A stretch of 64,000 nt of DNA from Sweltsa coloradensis (taxonomy: Eukaryota; Arthropoda; Insecta; Plecoptera; Chloroperlidae): contig JAMZAV010001284.1 in the NCBI GenBank assembly GCA_024449915.1, positions 38,501 to 102,500 on the forward strand, written 5' to 3'. Below the pieces are notes generated by a model. It was not told the DNA's origin, ran no database searches, and worked only from the letters and a program-made list of their open reading frames with translations. The stretch's first letter is position 1, and every line of letters starts with the position of its first letter. Positions 1 to 11,488 of this stretch are shown here, one piece after another. The translations under genes were made by a program, and so were the position numbers.

Positions 1-1374
1 AACGCAATTACTTAGTCGGAATCTCTTTGAAACTCTATTGAGTGTCCTATCGGGTTGTGGTTTGCACCAGTATGTAAAGCTAGAATGTGTGTTTGGCGCA
101 TTTTCTAAATAACGCTTAGTTTATTTAGAAACTAACCGTAATTAGACCACCAATGAGTTTTGTTGTAAAATATTCCAAAGCTTGTGCAGGAATTCACTTA
201 TATGAAATGTTCTATGATCACGCCATGTGCGTTTCCTTTGATAACAACCCGTGACCCCACAAAGTTTCAAATTTGTGGGTACAAATCGGGGGCCGAAAAG
301 AGATCCAGAATATATGTGAAATTGTATTTGTATTATTGTATTTGTTGGGGCGATTTAAATGGACTTTTAACATAGTAAACTAAAGTTGTTCCGGGTTCGA
401 CCAACCGTCTTGATGATACTGCTTTGATATACTCTTTATGTGACAGTTTAATTGAGAATCCCAACACAAGCACTGAGCATGTCACTACCCGTCCGGATTC
501 ACAGAGTTGGATGTAACTAGCAACCGTGGTGAATTATGTAGGTGTTCACTTCGGACCTACCAACAGTAAAGTGCTATTCAGCTGGAAGTGAAGTAAGGCT
601 TGTTTCCTCAATCATCGGGTGGAAACGATTGCAGCCACTCGGTAAAGGGGATGATGGGAGGGGTGGGCGGGAACATATTGACCCCTGCCACTATATGTCA
701 CCGCAAGAGATAGAGTACTGAGACGACCACCTTCCTTCACACGTCACCACAGACATAATAGCGGTCAAGGTCAAATCTAAAACCATCATCTGTGAAACAA
801 TAAATAATATATGCACACATTAAAATTGATACGGCCCTCAGAGTATTTACAATATCAACCAAATTAATAAGAAAGTGTGTGTGAAAGCATAATGACAAAC
901 TAAGATTAAACTTTGCTTAACTTCATTATTAATTTGTCTGCAATTATAATATTATTTTTGTTTAGTTCTCCTTTGTAAATCAGTTTTTATTTCGGAGAAA
1001 TTTACAAAATTGTCCACAACTCAAAATAGAACAGAAATAAGAGTAAAGTATTTTTTGTTGCCCTTATTTTACGATAATATAAGAACTGATAAGAATGGGA
1101 AATTGACAGGCGATTAATTGATTAGGATAAATTAAAATAAACTTAGTTTAACATCACAACGATTTTGCTGTACTCAACGCGCGCAGGTGAATTGAATGCT
1201 TTTTTTTTATTTGACACATATTTTATATGTTACGTTATAAAATCTAAAATAAATGTTAATCAACATTTAAATATGATTAATTAAATAGTTGCAATTTTAA
1301 CGTACATTTCAGTAGTATGCTAAATATTGAAACGTTTTGTATGTTGTTATATAGTATTTAATTTCCAATCCTAT
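1..1374. other. AT-rich non-coding DNA, nothing recognised
   Basis: Apart from a 63-codon reading frame at 184-375, which has no recognisable motif and lies in low-complexity AT-rich DNA, I see no coding signal, repeat structure or RNA gene here. Confidence 0.6.
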
Positions 1375-1452
1375 GCGTACATCACACTTGTGGAGCTGGC
1401 TCTGTTGTTGATTGGTATTTGAAATAAAATAAAATTAAAATTAAAATTATCA
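1375..1452 (+). repeat. 3' tail of a non-LTR retroposon (family A)
   Basis: The segment reads CATCACACTTGTGG, then CTGTTGTTGATT, and ends in an AAATAAAATAAAATT-type A-rich simple repeat. The same order of motifs occurs at about 15608-15690, also running into an (AAT)n tail. Two copies ending in A-rich simple repeats are typical of the 3' ends of 5'-truncated non-LTR insertions. No coding part is left, so the parent family is not identified. Confidence 0.45.
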
Positions 1453-2825
1453 TCTCGTACAAGCTCAAGAAAAGCGCACTAATAATATAAAATTTTAATT
1501 TTAAATTCACAGTCTATAACAAACATTTAAACAGCTACTTTGCATTCGTGAGTTCGTGACTATATTGTCAAACTCAAAGGTGAACTACAAGTCCAATTTA
1601 GAATTTCATAAAAAAAATTACAATTATGAATTTGTGTAATGTATATTAACAATACATATCATCAAGTATGAACAAAAGCGTTGTGTGAGAGTTTGTTTTA
1701 GTAAGGGTAGATTTACCACTTAAACGAAAGTTAACAAACACTAAAGTTGTCGTTTTGTAAACCATAGTTGTAGAGCTCTAACGATGATGATGTAAACCGT
1801 ACAGTATGTATGGACATGTAAACTGATTTAATAATCACCTGCAACAAGTTTGTATTAGAAATTGATATTTGAAATGCAGTGCACTTAACTTGCTCACTCT
1901 CCTGCGCTCATCAATAATTCTGTAACAATATGCATAGCTTCGTGTTCGCCCGAGGGGCCGGTCGGAAAACAACAGCGAAGACAACGAGACGATCACGTGA
2001 TTGTGCGATGAGATTGCATCGCCCGTCGGGTTACATAAACGTCTACCGTTTAACGATAAGTATATCTCGATTTGTCAACGAATGTAAATCCCTTAGTCTG
2101 TTTTAAATCTCCGTAGTTACTAACAGAACAGTTCGCTTGGAACTTTATACGCCGTTCCCCCAACAACCAGCAGGGAACGGGATATAAGCTGTGTGCTGTG
2201 CCCCGCGGCCCACCAGAATGGACTCCACTCCAAGTCAAACAAGCGACAATGTTGTCCACTCGAGCTTTCCATAAATACGTCTAATTTATTGCTCACTCCC
2301 CCTCTTCTCAACGCCGTTTGTTTTAATTATTTCTTTTTTGTTCATCCTCCCTCTGTGTTGCTCGAATTTCCCAACGTTTTTATAGCTAGGGAAAAACTAG
2401 TAGTCTTTTTCCCGTTAGCAGGGCACCATAGAACGGTTTCTTCGTAAAAGATCTGTAATTAGTTAATTAGCTTAGTCGGCCTTTCTGCATGCACGCCCCT
2501 TTTTGTTCAAGTTTAATGAAACGGGCTTTACTCAAAAAGAGCGGGTTCACCTAAGGGCCCGACTTACGTTGCATAAATCAATTTCAGGCTTGACATATTT
2601 TAAAAGAAATTAAAATTCGTTGCTTTTAATTTAAGCAAGGGAGTTTTGTTGTCACATTATTATTGAAGCTGCCAGCCTGCAGTAGATTGAAGTAGATTGA
2701 ACAACTTGAAAATGAAAGGAAAGTCAGAACTCAGGGTCCAAGTTTATCTTCGAGCTTCCTAAATTCGGATACTTAAAAACAAATGAAGTATATTCTAAAG
2801 TTGAACATCTAGCAAAGTATAATTA
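1453..2825. other. Non-coding DNA, no feature recognised
   Basis: The stretch is mostly AT-rich, with a GC-richer patch near 1930-2260. Several 60-85 codon frames cross the patch on both strands, but none has a recognisable domain and they overlap one another. I see no support for a gene. Confidence 0.5.
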
Positions 2826-3091
2826 CTAGTAAAACGCTAAGTCGTTGTTAGACGAGTGAGCGAGCCATTGTGTTGAGTATACTCGGGAACATTTCCTTAC
2901 CTCCCCCCCCCCCAGCCTATTGGGCTAGAGTGACGCATTATGTCCTTAAAGTTGACACGCCCTTATACCAACTAAACTCAAAACCTTATCACATATACCT
3001 ACTTAATTTATCAATCAACTCTAGCACAAATGTTCCCGGCTACTCAACACATGGCTCGCTTACTCGTCTAACGACTTTAGCATTTTCCTAG
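2826..3091. mobile_element. Short non-autonomous element, CTAG at both ends
   Basis: The left end reads CTAGTAAAACGCTAAGTCG and the complement of the right end reads CTAGGAAAATGCTAAAGTCG. The inverted match continues inward with small gaps for about 66 bp, through ACGAGTGAGCGAGCCA and TGTTGAGTA to GGGAACATTT. Length is 266 bp, with no coding capacity. The flanks are A before and T after; a TA duplication is also possible because the bases are TA on both sides. A 2.5-kb relative with the same ends lies at 55509-58005. The ends resemble the 3' end of the Helitron-like family at 23225-24027 (AACAACG, ACTT, AGCGTTTTCCTAG). Classification is left open. Confidence 0.7.
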
Positions 3092-3100
3092 TATGATAAC

Positions 3101-3341
3101 TACTTGTACTTGTACTTGTACTTGTACTTGTACTTGTACTTGTACTTGTACTTGTACTTGTACTTGTACTTGTACTTGTACTTGTACTTGTACTTGTACT
3201 TGTACTTGTACTTGTACTTGCACTTGCACTTGCACTTGCACTTGTACTTGTACTTGTACTTGTAAATGTACTTGAACTTGCACTTGTACTTGTACTTGTA
3301 CTTGTACTTGTACTTGTACTTGTACTTGTACTTGTACTTGT
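3101..3341. repeat. Hexanucleotide microsatellite (TACTTG)n
   Basis: About 240 bp of TACTTG units, with an internal block in which several units read CACTTG (about 3220-3240) and a short interruption near 3264-3280. It begins about 10 bp outside the right end of the preceding element. Both strands give long open frames (alternating Thr-Cys or Val-Gln), which are artefacts of the repeat. Confidence 0.97.
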
Positions 3342-4609
3342 TCCCGTATATTTCGACAGCGTTTAATTTGAGTTTATAAGTTCATTGGTATTCTGTGAAG
3401 ACCGCATTTGGTGAAAAATCCCACACAAACTGAAACTCTGATTTAGTAACTGAATTTACGTTTCTTGATTTCGTAACATGTGATTTCATATAATCTCAGT
3501 CATGTTTACCATTAGAGATCATTAAACCGACAGTTGAAGTGAAAAGACCATGAAGTAATCCAGACAAATTGATAAGTAGAAATGATGTAACTGCTTGTCT
3601 AGAAAATTAATTATCGTTTTAACAGGTGATGATGATAAGGATAAAACATCGTTTACTTACGTAATACAAGTTATTTTAGGACATGTCGATGATAACTTAT
3701 GATTGTCTACAGAGTTGCGAAAAACAACCAAAGTAGGTATTCTTGATAAGCAACACGCGCATGCATGGAATGGTAATGGTGTTAATATAACGTGGTTATA
3801 TATATTTTTATTTCTTAGGTATTGATATAATTTACTTTCATACATAATCCGTAAACTTGAAATTGAGCTGGAAATGTATTACAATATATATAACAGATTA
3901 ATTTGAAACTGTACTGGTAATTTAGGCATATCTTGCAAAAATTAAACCCTTATGTTAAGTATTTAAATGTAATTGTTTAATGATTAGCTAATTGGTGGAT
4001 CAATTAATCAATAACTTTTAAATACAATCAGTAAGAAACATTACTGCGTTTGTTAAAGATGTTAAACATAAAGGATGTTGTGTTTAAAGGCCTCATGATT
4101 ATTTTGTCTCGATCTAGCGCAATCATAGACCATTTATTGCCAATGTCTAGATATTGCAAGAAATTGAACTTGACGCATCATGATCAACCTATTGTATCGA
4201 GCAACTATTAAGAATTGTTAGGTCATAAACAAGAATACTACTACGAAGTTGAAATTATGTTTATGGTCAGAGCACGAAGTGTCCTCCAGTCCAGACAACA
4301 GGGTAACAACCACCGTGTTATAGGTTAATAACCTTTAAAAAAGTAATAGATTAGAAGTAAAACTAGTCTGCTCAAAAGTTTTTTTTTTTATAGAAGTTTT
4401 AAAAATGTATCTAACAGTTCATCATATTTTATTAAAGTCAGTTCAAAAGTTACGTAAGTTGACTTTTATATTTTATATATTTTATTGCTTGTTCGAAAAT
4501 CTGAAGGAACTTGACGAGAGTTATGAAATAACAAACTTTCGGTTAGTATTGCACTAAATTGTATTTTATAGAATTTCCACAGGTCAACGTCCGTAAATCG
4601 AGTGATGCT
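3342..4609. other. Non-coding AT-rich DNA, no feature recognised
   Basis: No repeat match inside the window, no RNA gene and no convincing coding frame was seen. Confidence 0.5.
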
Positions 4610-5170
4610 GACAGTTGATTTCAAAAGTGCAGTCATTGAATAAAGACCAGCAAAGGCACGGGAGTAGCCGAAGCAGGGAGCGAAGCAGATCGTCGAAGAA
4701 TTATACACAAAACTTGTGCGATGATCGTTTTGGTGGAGGTGCCGGGTTAACTTACCAATATTTAAACAAGTTCTCATCTTGTTTCTGCATTCAGAATGGT
4801 TGAGACGCCGGGGCATACATTTAAAACATTTCTGGGGGGGGGGGGGCTAGTCCTTAATCCCAAGGTCGCTAAAAACATTCTGTGTCCACCTTATTGAAGA
4901 GCAATGCCATCAGAAAACCACATGTCAATCGGACGTGGTGTTCGGTTCCTATCGTGCGGCGTGAAACACGCACAGACGGACGTACAGACTGGCGAACGTA
5001 CAGACGGACGACGTACAGACGGACGGACGTACAGACGGACGGACGTACAGACGGACGGACGGATGGACAGACAGACGGACGGACAGACGGACGGACGGAC
5101 GAACAGAAGAGAAAAGAGAATACATTTGGGAGGTAGCATCCGATCTCTATGAAACTTTTCAGTTGTCAAC
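4610..5170 (+). repeat. Dispersed repeat copy carrying the 20-bp GGTGGAGGTGCC motif
   Basis: The part around 4670-4800 matches, in reverse complement, 13210-13360 and 49780-49935: all three hold GATCTG near one side, the motif TTTGGTGGAGGTGCCGGGT (here at 4728-4746) and an AACAAG-type block on the other. Downstream, a GTGTTCGGTT block followed by TATCGTG (about 4938-4960) also recurs near 12830 and, reversed, near 49670. A G-tract at about 4833-4846 and the minisatellite at 4972-5106 lie inside this copy. No ends or target duplication could be fixed, so the class is unknown. Confidence 0.5.
4972..5106. repeat. Tetranucleotide-based minisatellite (ACGG/ACAG units)
   Basis: Imperfect GACGGACGGACAGAC and GACGTACA units run for about 130 bp. 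The repeat opens overlapping frames in four phases (Arg/Thr/Asp/Gly-rich), which explains the frames predicted here. Confidence 0.9.
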
Positions 5171-5411
5171 ATAGCATACATGGTTAGACCTACAGAGCGA
5201 GAAAATTGACAATTGTGGAATGTTTAACTAAATCTATAATTATAAATAATTCTATATTTATTTATTTCATTATCAAATATTTTTTGGGCAAGTGTCACTG
5301 CAGAGCCCTTCATTTCCGTGTCCGTGACAACTGAGCATAGTTTCAAACAGCTGTGGTGTCAGTCAGACGAGCGAACGGGAAATTTGCCTAAAACGCTTGT
5401 CCTAAGTCCAA

Positions 5412-5680
5412 CCTACAGTGTATAGGCTCGAGCGTTAAGCGCGCGACTCTGATTCAGGAGGTCCTGGGTTCAAAGCCCATCGAGACCGGCAATCCTGAGT
5501 GAAGTTTTTTTTTCGAGATTTTCCTCAGTTGTTAATGCGAATGCAAGGGATTGAGTGTCCTCGGACATCTCTTCACAATTGTCCTATCCCTACCTAGTCC
5601 TAGTAGTAGTCTAGTAGTAGTATCGGACCTAGTTAGTCACCTGAAGAGGGGCATGACTTGCACACTAGGCAGGCTTCCCA
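5412..5680 (+). repeat. tRNA-derived SINE, copy 1
   Basis: The head is tRNA-like: GGCTCGAGCGTTAAGCGC (A-box region), then GACTCTGATTCAGGAGGTCC and GGGTTCAAAGCCC (B-box region). The body continues CCGGCAATCCTGA, a T-run, CTCAGTTGTTAATGCGAATG, GGACATCTCTTCACAATTGT, and ends near CACCTGAAGAGGGGCATGAC and GCACACTAGGCAGG. The same order of blocks is found at 9829-10076, 38742-38905, 40390-40640 and 53476-53660. The length of about 270 bp and the internal RNA polymerase III boxes fit a SINE. The head looks most like a class II tRNA, possibly Leu or Ser, by inference only. Confidence 0.85.
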
Positions 5681-5689
5681 CAAAAATGA

Positions 5690-7304
5690 TTTGTTCTAAA
5701 TCAGTTTGTTGAATAAATATAACTTTTTAAAATTAGCCCGAATAAAAAATTATCCGTACTTTTTCGATAATTAAAAGCAAGGCGTTATTCCAAATATTTT
5801 CGAAGAGAGTAACTCGTTGCCTTAGTCTTAATATTGAGCACAACACCGGTTACATGTCACTGTCTCTTGCTCATAGGAGAACGAAACTTTACCGAACTGC
5901 GCAACTCGACTAACTCTCTGTGGCTATCATCCATTCATCGTCTCGATTCCCTACTCTTCGTATGCTGTATGAGCCGCAGAAATCTGTCTTTCCTTCTGGT
6001 CCCAGGTCGAGGTCACCTTGCTACTGGGTCACCGGTGTGTGTATTCCCCGCAAGAGAATGTGGTAGGATAGAATGCAATGGGCAGGGTTGAAGAGAGGAG
6101 GGGAGGGTACAGAAGTTGCTCGGAAGTTTCAAACTGAAAATCTGTTTCCCAATGCAGAATGATTTGTATTGACTAGTGTAGTTTGGAAGTTGGTCGGGCC
6201 CAAAAGGCCGTGCGTGTGGTTGGTTCCAAGTGAGCCGGGTCACGCGCTGGGATCAGAACTACAGTTTTGGGGTCGTTTGAAACCGTCGTGCCCACTCAAC
6301 GGCCGGCAATAAAATCCAGTCCCTGTGGCTACAGACAGCATTACTAGCAACGAAACTCTCTTAACTCGTTCGAATTTACAATTCTATTTCTTCTTTTCGT
6401 CTTTTCCTATAACTTCCCCTTCCTGTCGCCTCAGCCCCCCCCTTCTCTCTCCCGCTTCTTTGTCTCACTCGAACTCTGACTTTTGGCAGTTGTCGTAAAG
6501 TTTTATTGCACGCCGTTACACCGTCAAGAAAGAAACACGAAAAATTACGCTTAGTAAATCGCAGTGATATAAGATCCTTAATAATATTCTGGAATCTTCT
6601 CATTTACAAAAATTCCTTAATTTGTATATTTTTACTAATAGTTCCTAACACCAGATCAATCAATAGATACACCCTTAATTTATTGTTTTTCAAAAAGATA
6701 TTTATGTAAACATATTAAATTATAAAATTTTCTTGTCAATTATTAATATTTACATCGCAACGTGCTGCTCCCATAAACAATTTTCTTATCCCAACATAAA
6801 AATCGAGGTAAAATGATATTGCCGTGCGGTGCAAGTAATTGAGATAATGCTATTTCCTCTGCGACACAAAAAACAAACCGATGAGTCTAGACAAAGAGAT
6901 TGAAATGTCCAACACGATGGAGTAACTTGTGTGTAATATCATTGGAGGTGTTGCTTTTAAAAAACTAGATTTATTATCTGCTTGAAGAACACGTGCAGAC
7001 ACGAGTTATGCACAACAAAAACACAAACAGCACAAACACATATACACACAAGGACACAATAGTAACATAGCCTACATAACACATTCGGCCACAACATAAT
7101 ATGAAATTACAAACTTTCAGCGTAACACGGGTATGAAGTAAGAGCAATAGTCGAAAATATGTGTCCCGACATTAACACACAATTAATCAATCACTAGTTG
7201 AGTGGTATGTGATAGGGCTGGGTTTACGTAGATAACACAGTCCTGTCAATATTTCAAGGTCAATGTTAGCTTCTTCGGGACGACAAGCACGGATACAGGA
7301 GTAC
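5690..7304. other. Non-coding DNA, no feature recognised
   Basis: A GC-richer patch at about 5830-6310 and a pyrimidine-rich tract near 6400-6470 were examined. Overlapping 67-85 codon frames there show no domain. The rest is AT-rich. Confidence 0.45.
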
Positions 7305-7312
7305 CTATAATA

Positions 7313-8488
7313 TTAGAAGATTATCAGCCGAGCTTGGATTTTTTTGTTTATTTTTCGCACAACAGGCTACAAATTTCAGAATATGTTCTCAACACTATGA
7401 CACATCTCCAGTATAAAGTAGGCCAAAATTAGTTCACCGGAAGTTGGTCAAAACAAAAGACTATCGCAAACTTGTGACAAAAACCTAAAACACACTTAAA
7501 TATCTGTATCTTTGGCACTTTATGGGTTAGAGTCTTGAAATTGGTCTTAAAAGTTGTGAATTAACAACGTCTATTAGAATTTGCAAACAAAATATCAAAA
7601 TATTGTATTTTAAGAGTCGCAAATTAATAAAAAGTGTCAAAAATTACAGTAAAAATTTATTTACCGCACTTTAGTTCAATTTTAAATGCATTTATTGTTG
7701 AAATACCAAAAAAATATTTGCATTGCTATTTAGTCTGATTCTTTGGCTAAAACATTGTCGCTGGTCGAACTCTGGAACGTGAACTTCATAGCATCGTTTT
7801 TATTATTCCCCGAGTTTCGGTGCAGCTCCCGCGGCGCTAACCAGGCATAAGGAAGTGTTATTTCCGGGGTACCGATATAGGTAAATAGTGCATTAAATCG
7901 GAAAATGGTTTACTTTAAGTCAATGCGGTTAGTGTAGAAATATTTAGGAAGGCTTACTATTCAAGTATATTATATTTTCATTTGAAAAAAACGGCACATA
8001 TACCTTTATTATGGTATTGCCGGTAATTAATAAGGAAATGCGATCTTTCCAATATTTAACGGAAGGGTTCTTGAAACTTATCAAATCACTGAGACCACGA
8101 TATTATAGCTATCGAAATACCAAATACACAGTTATAAAGGTCTATGCATCTTCTCCATGTTGCATCAAACCATATGCATCTAGCGTTATTGATTGTCATA
8201 ATAGGCCAATATTAGTGAAGCACCGTAATTCATGGAATGTTCTATCATTTTATTTGCCGTAAATAATACTAAATATTTTTTTACAAGATGGCGGACGAAG
8301 ATCAAAGTCTGAAATTTTTGTCGGTTTCTGGCATCAATGGTGGGGATATTGAGAAGAAAAAAATATTTTTTTCCGTGAAAAACTTTAAAGAATAAAAAAT
8401 AAAAACATAAAATTTTCAAGTTTTGGAATTTTCTATTTTGTTATTTTGGTGCAATTTTTGGTTCATTTTCTAATAATAATCCCCAACT
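7313..8488 (+). repeat. Left inverted arm of the foldback element
   Basis: The arm matches the complement of 11489-12672. Sample matching blocks are GCACAACAGGCTACAAATTT near 7355 with its complement near 12615, and GGTTCATTTTCTAA near 8459 with its complement near 11507. The match stops sharply at CCCCAACT (8488). The outer 50 bp are less similar than the rest, with a small insertion in the right arm. Confidence 0.9.
8011..8262 (+). other. 83-codon reading frame in the left arm, function unknown
   Basis: The frame starts at ATG and encodes a basic, aromatic-rich peptide that begins MVLPVINKEM and contains CCIKPYASS. The right-arm copy (11716-11967, minus strand) encodes the same peptide with three substitutions (V to F, W to C, S to A). 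The frame is open in both arms, but the arms are so alike overall that this adds little evidence for coding. No known domain is recognised. Confidence 0.2.
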
Positions 8489-9828
8489 TTTGAGAAATAA
8501 ACCTTTTCTCATACCAGCATTAGGTAATGACATTATAAATAATGTTAAGTTGGTCAGTTCAAGGGCGCCGAAATCGTTGCGGTATGAAGTATGTTCGTTT
8601 TAAAAAAACTCTTAGAAAATGAAGTAAGAGGCGGGCAGTTAAATTCCTTTTTTTAAATGGCTTTTACCCTCAACATTAATATTATGTACTAGTGCGATGT
8701 TATATTGAAATGGTTAAAATGGAACTTATGCTAATTTTTAATTATACTTTTTTTTATTTTAGTTTCAATGACCAATATGGGTTAATTATATTGTTTATGT
8801 CCAAGGATGTATTTTACATTTTATATATATGAGGCAGTCTTTCAATCGAACAATCTGCTCATGAAGGCAACTTGCTTGTTTTAAATTGTTTTATCATAAA
8901 AATAAATTGGTTCTAGAGATGCGTTCGCGTTCGACTGTCTAAATGTAGAAACAATGTATACTAAATACGTTACACCTTCTGCAGCTCAGCATAAGTATAA
9001 GGTGACCAGACGTACCGGTTTGACCGGAACAGTAGCGTTTTCAGAACACTTGTACCGGTGTCCCGAGAGACTCATTAAAATGACGTATTTGTACCAGTTT
9101 GCAATTTTGGGGAGAAAGTGTCCTGGTATTTTCTTAACTATATCGTGCATGGAAGGATAATGTTTTACTTTAAAAAAGTACACTCCTCTGATTAATACTA
9201 ATAGTAGAGACAATGAAATAGTTCTTCCACTTTCAAGAAGATAATTAATTTTCTATCGGGGTGTGCGAGTATTATTAATGATTTTGGTGGAGGTGCCGGG
9301 TCGCGCACGTGTGTGAAAACGTAAAAATCGTTAGGCCTATATATTTTTGGCGCTACCTTACCAATGCTGACTACTTACTTAGCCATAATAGTAACCTGAG
9401 TCTTTTGATACAAATTTATATTCATTTTGGAAGTTTTGAACTATTTTTGGGCAAAAATAATAAAAATCCGTCACTTTTATGTTAGTTTCAACATTTTCAT
9501 GTAATATCACTTACTGAATGGCATAGCCTAGCCCTAATATTTGTGCTTGATGCTTGACCATTAAAATGATTAAGAGAGAAGTTACATTTAAAAATGAATT
9601 GGATGGCACTCTGTCTTCACGTTTGGTGGCTACATTTAGACGAACATCAATAAATAAAATTAGTATTGTTCATATTGTAAATAATAAATAAAGTGAAATT
9701 TTAGAAATTAAACGAAGTACTCGGACTCGAATTTGGACTCGATACTCGAGTTATTTTAAGTACTCGTTTCGGACTCGACTCGAACTCAAAAACCTGGACT
9801 CGCACATAGTGCCATAATAAATTTTTAT
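8489..9828. other. Loop of the foldback element, left part
   Basis: Unique AT-rich DNA between the left arm and the SINE. One copy of the motif TTTTGGTGGAGGTGCCGGGT lies at 9282-9301. A short run of ACTCGGACTCGA-type units occurs at about 9717-9800. No coding frame was recognised. Confidence 0.5.
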
Positions 9829-10076
9829 CGTGGGAAACCTGTTATAGGGTGCAATTAGCCCCTCTTCAGGTGAACTAGGTATGTGCGGATAGGAAATTGT
9901 GAAGGGATGTCCGAGGGCTATTTTAGAGGACTCAATCCCTTGCATTCGCCTTAACGACTGAAGAAAATCTCGGAAAAAACCTTCAGTCAGGATTGCCGGT
10001 CTCGACGGGATTCGAACCCGAGACCTCCCGAATCAGAGTCGAGCGCTTAGCGCCCGAGCCAACACTGTCGGTCATT
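9829..10076 (-). repeat. tRNA-derived SINE, copy 2
   Basis: Read on the minus strand, this is a near-complete copy: CCGACAGTGTTGGCTCGGGC, then CGACTCTGATTCGGGAGGTC, GGGTTCGAATCCCGTCGAGA, CCGGCAATCCTGACTGAAGG and the tail CACCTGAAGAGGGGC. The B box is a perfect GGTTCGAATCC. It lies about 210 bp upstream of the recognisable piggyBac transposase remnant, so it may have interrupted that gene. Confidence 0.88.
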
Positions 10077-10289
10077 ATTAATATGTGTATGACTTACTAA
10101 CTATCTGTATGTGTGTGTTCGTTGCGCAATTGTCAAATCGTTGAATCGATTTTGGTAACATTTTAATTCAAATTACTTGAGAAATTGTAAGTCTTTTCCC
10201 AATCTACAAACGTACTAAGAACAAAATGTTTGATTTCTAGTTATAAAAAATCGCCTAATTTATGTATACCGAGTTTATTGAAAGTTTCA

Positions 10290-10681
10290 CCCAATATCCG
10301 GGACCAATATTGAAGAAGCTGTTTTAACTTGTACAAAAAATGTCACCAATATATCGACTGGCGCTGCCTTCGCCCTGAAAAGACTAGTTATTTGGAGTTC
10401 CAAGAAACGGTAACTGCGGAACTTCTGGAACAACAACATCATGTCCCGTCTGAATGGCACACTGCAGAAAGACGGTGCCATCACCGCTTCGTTTGCAAGG
10501 ACGCCATTTCGTTGAGATGATTCCTCCTACTGGCAATGAGCAACACCCGTCGCGTAGATGTGTAGTATGCAAGAAGCATGGCAGTCGGAAGGAAACTAGC
10601 TACATGTGTCCTGACTGTGATGACATCGCCCTGTGTATTTTTCCGTGCAACAAGACCTACCACACCATAAAAGACTTCTAG
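10290..10681 (+). pseudogene. piggyBac-type transposase, C-terminal remnant
   Basis: Two reading frames together give the end of a piggyBac-family (DDE_Tnp_1_7 type) transposase. The first (to about 10520) holds LYKKC followed by SYLEFQETVTAELLEQ, the conserved helix before the C-terminal domain. The second (to 10681) holds RRCVVCKKHGSRKETSYMCP, then CDDIALCIFPC and YHT, which is the family's cysteine-rich zinc-binding domain with CxxC pairs and a final Cys-His. The two frames are joined by a shift at about 10490. Everything upstream, including the catalytic Asp residues, is missing or unreadable. Stop at 10679-10681. It lies in the loop of the foldback element. It is not functional. Confidence 0.85.
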
Positions 10682-10856
10682 GCTTCTATGGCTTCTCTCG
10701 TCATAATATACTATCTCATCATATCTATGCTTGCTCGTAGTACGCATGAACTCTAGTGGTTATGTCTTTCCACAAATGTATTTATCTCTCTTAGTATGCT
10801 CGTATTATTTCTGACAGACAATACGCTTGAACTCTGGTGGTTTAACCTTTCCACAA

Positions 10857-10926
10857 ACAAAAAAGACCCCATTTTGGTTTTTAAAAAAGGCCCCATTTTG
10901 GTTTTAAAAAGGCCCCATTTGGTTGA
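10857..10926 (+). repeat. Short tandem repeat, GGCCCCATTTTGGTTTT x3
   Basis: Three successive units of GACCCC or GGCCCC-ATTTTGGTTTTTAAAAA. Just upstream (10735-10856) a second short duplication repeats GAACTCT(A/G)GTGG and CTTTCCACAAA twice. Both lie just past the transposase stop codon and may be old subterminal repeats of the piggyBac copy, which is inference. Confidence 0.6.
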
Positions 10927-11488
10927 CTCTTTGGCGTTGGTTATGGGGCTTTTTACTTATTATCAACCACATTGAAATAATAAATAATACATTTCTTGTA
11001 CAACGTTTTTTAATGTGTTTCCCTGCCATTTTATTTTAGTTTTAGTGCTCCTTTATTTCTAATTAAGTTTTTTATTTTTGTTTTTGTTGGGTTTTAGATA
11101 GTCTGGTTGGTGACTCAAAAATAATTATTCATAACTGTAGGCCTATTGCATGCTGGAAAATGCTATAATTGATTTACTAAATATATGTCTGTATTTTATT
11201 TTAATCGTTTCATTTATTTAGGTGACGTAAGCAAGACCTTACAAATAAGTCATGCTTTGATTTGGTTGACCTAGTGGTTAGTATATATAGGTGGGGAAAG
11301 ATTGATAAATTTTAACAATGCATACCATGTGCTAAAATATAAGAGACTTTTTTGAACAAGTAAATAGTTTTGAAATAAAACATGTTGGATTATTCACTGT
11401 TCTTTATATTATTACAAATAAATTAAATTCGTAGTCAACAATAGTCCAATGTGTTTTATTTCTAACTGCTTACAATATCTTCAATTGT
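10927..11488. other. Loop of the foldback element, right part
   Basis: AT-rich unique DNA between the piggyBac remnant and the right arm. No feature recognised. Confidence 0.5.

Noticed and set aside
2824..3093. TA target duplication suggesting Tc1/mariner
   Set aside because: TA is present on both sides here, but the longer relative at 55509-58005 has AA and TT. The TA match is therefore not reliable evidence.
3077..3283. Long Val-Gln and Thr-Cys repeat proteins
   Set aside because: They are direct translations of the TACTTG microsatellite.
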